From assembly GCF_964275005.1 (NCBI RefSeq), contig NC_092686.1, positions 43,708,333 to 43,772,332 of the forward strand: DNA of 64,000 nucleotides. The letters are read 5' to 3'. This DNA comes from Diadema setosum. Lineage: Eukaryota; Echinodermata; Echinoidea; Diadematoida; Diadematidae. Below, piece after piece: positions 61,124 to 64,000 of the stretch. The position numbers and the translations under genes were made by a program. Within the stretch, counting starts at the first letter, position 1. The number at the start of each line of letters is the position of its first letter. The notes below the pieces were generated by a model. That model did no database searches. It saw only the letters and a program-made list of their open reading frames with translations, and had not been told where the DNA came from.

Positions 61124-63185
61124 CACTCGGCAAAAAAAAAAAAAAAAAAAAAGAAGTAAACTTTTTTTTTTCAAATTCATATTTCTCATAGAAGGTTTTG
61201 ATAAAGATCAGTGTATTTATATACCATATTAAAGCTAATTTAATTGGCTATCACAGAGGTAGGTTAATACAAAGGGACATTTTATGCACGAGTGAACACG
61301 TTTTTATCCTCCAAGGCACAAAAGTAAAAATTGCAGAAAATTACATTTGTTATTCATTTACAAATGCGCTTGAAGATAGCAATAATCACCAAAGACCAAT
61401 TTAGCACAACCAGAGACATGCATGGAATAGCAAAAATGAAGTCTTGTTCCCTTGAATCTCTTTATATCCTCAAATGCAAAGAGGGAAGCTAATGTGGGAA
61501 AATAAGAATTTTCTGTCAACTCAACCTTTAAATGACATAATGACTAAGCAGCAAAGCTGATAAATTGGGCATAATTGTCCCCGCCGAACGAGTTCGAGCA
61601 GGGGACTATGAAACGGGCTCCGTACGTGTGTGTGTCCGTGTGTCCGTGTGTCCGTGTGTCCGTCTGTCCGTCTGTCCGTGCGTCCGTGTGTGATCAAAAT
61701 GTTCAAAATGCTACTCCTTCGCCATTTCTAACCCGATTTTGATTCTGTTTGCTTTATATGATAGCACTACATGGGAGCTTTGAAACTTCTATACAGAATT
61801 TCAGTTGTGACCTTTGACCTTGACCTTTGACCTATATTGTACATTTTGCTTCAAAATGCTACTCCTTCGCCACTGATTTCTAACCCGATTTTGATTCCGT
61901 TTGCTTTATATGATGGCACTAGGTGAGGGCTTCAAAACTTCTACACAGAATTTTGACCTTTGACTTCTTTGACCTTTGACCTTGATTTTTGACCTATATT
62001 GCACATTGCCTACAAAATGCTACTCCTTCGCCATTTCTAACCCGATTTTGATTCCGTTTGCTTTATGTGATGACGCTAGGTGAGGGCTTCAAAACTTCTA
62101 CACAGAATTTTGACCTTTGACTTCTTTGACTTTTGACCTTGATTTTTGACCTATATTGTACATTTTGCTACAAAATGCTACTCCTTCGCCATTTGTAACC
62201 CAATTTCAATTCCGTTTGCTTTAAGTGATGGCACTAGGTGAGGGCTTCAAAACTTCTACACAGAATTTTGACCTTTGACTTCTTTGACCTTGATTTTTGA
62301 CCTGTATTGTACATTTTGCTACCAAATGCTACTCCTTCGCCATTTCTAACCCGATTTCGATTGCGTTTCCTTTATGTGATGGCACTAGATGAGGGCTTCA
62401 AAACTGCTACACAGAATTTTGACCTTTGACTTCTTTGACCTTTGACCTTGATTTTTTTACCTATATTGTACATTGGCTACAAAATGCTACTCCTTCGCTA
62501 TTTCTAACCCGATTTCGATTCCGTTTGCTTTATGTAATGGCACTAGGTGAGGGCTTCAAATCTTCTACATAGAATTTTGACCTTTGACTTCTTTGACCTT
62601 TGACCTTGATCTTTTTACCTATATTGTACATTTTGCTACTAAATGCTACTTCCGGCGGGGACATATATTACGCACCGTGTGATTTCTACGTTTCCTTGTT
62701 TCTTTATTTCATTCTTTTAATTTAGGAATTGAACAATTCAAATTCATTTCAAATTTCAACCATTTTTGTTGATGTGGATTCTTCTCTATTGTCATTTGAA
62801 TTCGGATTTGACAGAAGATTCTTCATTTTTTTGCATTATTCTTAGCCTGTGGATACAAAGAAATTGTAGAGATCATTAGTTGTTTTTTTTTTTTCAAATT
62901 AATTTGTTTTCGTATTGTGTTACATTTGTCTTTTGTTCTCATTGTTATTATGCAAGAGCACTTCTGCACGATTGACAACTTGTTTACTTTTGCAATTTTT
63001 ACTTTTGTGCCCTGGAAGAGAAAAATGAATGGGTTCACTCATACCTGATGTTTCCCTTTTTATTCACCTACCAGGTTGATAGCCAATTAAATTATTAACA
63101 TGGTATATAAAACATTAATATTTAGCAGAATATTCTATGATGAATATTAACTTGAAAAAACGTTTGCTTTCTTTTTTGCTGAATG
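61124..63185. mobile_element. Tc1/mariner-like fold-back element (interrupted)
   Basis: Flanked by TA. The left arm (61124-61560) starts CACTCGGCAAAAAA and the right arm (about 62700-63185) is its diverged inverted copy, ending TTTTTTGCTGAATG. Shared internal blocks include TTTAATTGGCTATCA and GGCACAAAAGTAAAAATTGC. The arms, about 450 bp each, are nearly the whole element. A family 2 Helitron-like element sits between them. Confidence 0.75.
61574..62689 (+). mobile_element. Helitron-like element, family 2 copy 2
   Basis: About 1.1 kb: start ATTGTCCCCGCCGAACGAG, (GTCCGTGT)n tract, about six modules of 130-165 bp each with a TGACCTTTGACC-type site, then GGCGGGGACATA, a 3' hairpin (decayed relative to copy 1) and TTTCTAC. 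It is inserted at the centre of the fold-back element 61124-63185. Confidence 0.75.
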
Positions 63186-63196
63186 TATATACTGTA

Positions 63197-63197
63197 G

Positions 63198-63242
<45 letters not shown>

Positions 63243-63304
63243 CGCTGTATGTATATATGTATATATATATATGTGTATATATACGCTGTATGTATATATG
63301 TATG

Positions 63305-63379
<75 letters not shown>

Positions 63380-63382
63380 ATA
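63197..63382. repeat. (TA)n and TATG microsatellite
   Basis: About 185 bases of TA runs interspersed with GTATGTATATATG, directly beside the 3' end of the fold-back element. It creates long Ile/Tyr frames on both strands that are not genes. Confidence 0.95.
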
Positions 63383-63399
63383 CATACATTGCTTGTCCG

Positions 63400-64000
63400 T
63401 GTAAAAAAGCAAAAAAAAAAAAAATATTTGAATGTTTGAATGGTGCCAACGTTCAGTTCGTCCGTCTGTCTCTCTCATTCTATCTCACACACGCAAACAC
63501 ACATATCCTGTTTAATGGAAGAAAGGAGATGTGCAGTTAACAAGTTCATGGTCAGGAACAAACCACGCAGGCGCTCTAGTATGTGTTAAATGGAAGAAAA
63601 TGTTTTATTGCATCCCTTACCATATGCACAGTTATTTATGAAGAAAAAAAAATCTTTTAAGAATTTGTTCAATGAGAATCAAAATGACAGCATACATGTA
63701 TTCAATTAAATGTTTCATGGACAGAGTCAAAGAAACAGAATTATGTCATACACAGACATAAAACGGAGGAAGTAAAAAGAGATGGGGAAAGGAGAATGAA
63801 GATAGAGAAAAAGAATGATAAAATCAAACATACAGAAAATAGTGCCCAATTGATAGGTGATCTCTACCAGAAAGGAAGTTTGTTTTTCTTAACAGAGTTA
63901 TAGGCAGAAAGTCTGGTTCGGATATTATAGTATTAACATGTTCATGGAAAGTATAATTTGGTGGTACCAGCAACAATGGATTATCATGCACAGCTGCTTT
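63400..64000. other. Window end, no gene recognised
   Basis: AT-rich sequence without a recognisable coding frame, repeat end or RNA gene. Confidence 0.5.

Noticed and set aside
63122-63540. Overlapping Ile/Tyr-rich frames on both strands
   Set aside because: Produced by the (TA)n and TATG microsatellite.

Overview
The window is nuclear DNA of an animal: AT-rich, intron-rich, dense in short DNA transposons and microsatellites. Three conserved single-copy genes can be followed exon by exon. Protein similarity, the echinoderm-like foldback transposon and the mix of repeats suggest a marine invertebrate deuterostome, probably an echinoderm. The species cannot be fixed from the sequence alone.

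Layout. (1) About 285-8602, minus strand: PNPLA8-type calcium-independent phospholipase A2 gamma, 7 coding exons, about 960 aa, with a patatin Ser/Asp dyad. (2) 8603-13299: divergent intergenic region that should hold the 5' ends of PNPLA8 and IDO. (3) 13300-27654, plus strand: indoleamine 2,3-dioxygenase, 13 coding exons, about 454 aa, with an unusual hydrophobic C-terminal tail. Intron 9 holds a 3.3 kb foldback element built of telomere-like repeats, with a LINE fragment inserted in one arm. (4) 27.85-29.6 kb: short intergenic gap. (5) 29637-54521, plus strand: methionine aminopeptidase 2, 11 coding exons, about 504 aa, all metal ligands conserved. Its introns carry most of the mobile DNA. 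(6) 54522-64000: 3' flank with no recognisable gene, containing nested DNA transposons and AT microsatellites.

The three genes do not form a pathway. PNPLA8 handles mitochondrial/peroxisomal phospholipids, IDO opens the tryptophan indole ring, and METAP2 trims initiator methionine and binds eIF2. The repeat layer is the most unusual part. Three repeat families in 39.9-62.7 kb share one design: a 5' GC-rich inverted motif, a microsatellite, a matching inverted motif near the 3' end, a small 3' hairpin, and a terminus close to TTTCTA(G). Two of them carry many copies of AGGTCA-type half-sites spaced as DR1, the binding site of HNF4/RXR/PPAR-class nuclear receptors. They look like non-autonomous Helitron/Helentron-like elements. 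Several insertions inside insertions are resolved below. No LTR retroelement, Polinton, CRISPR array, tRNA or rRNA gene was recognised.
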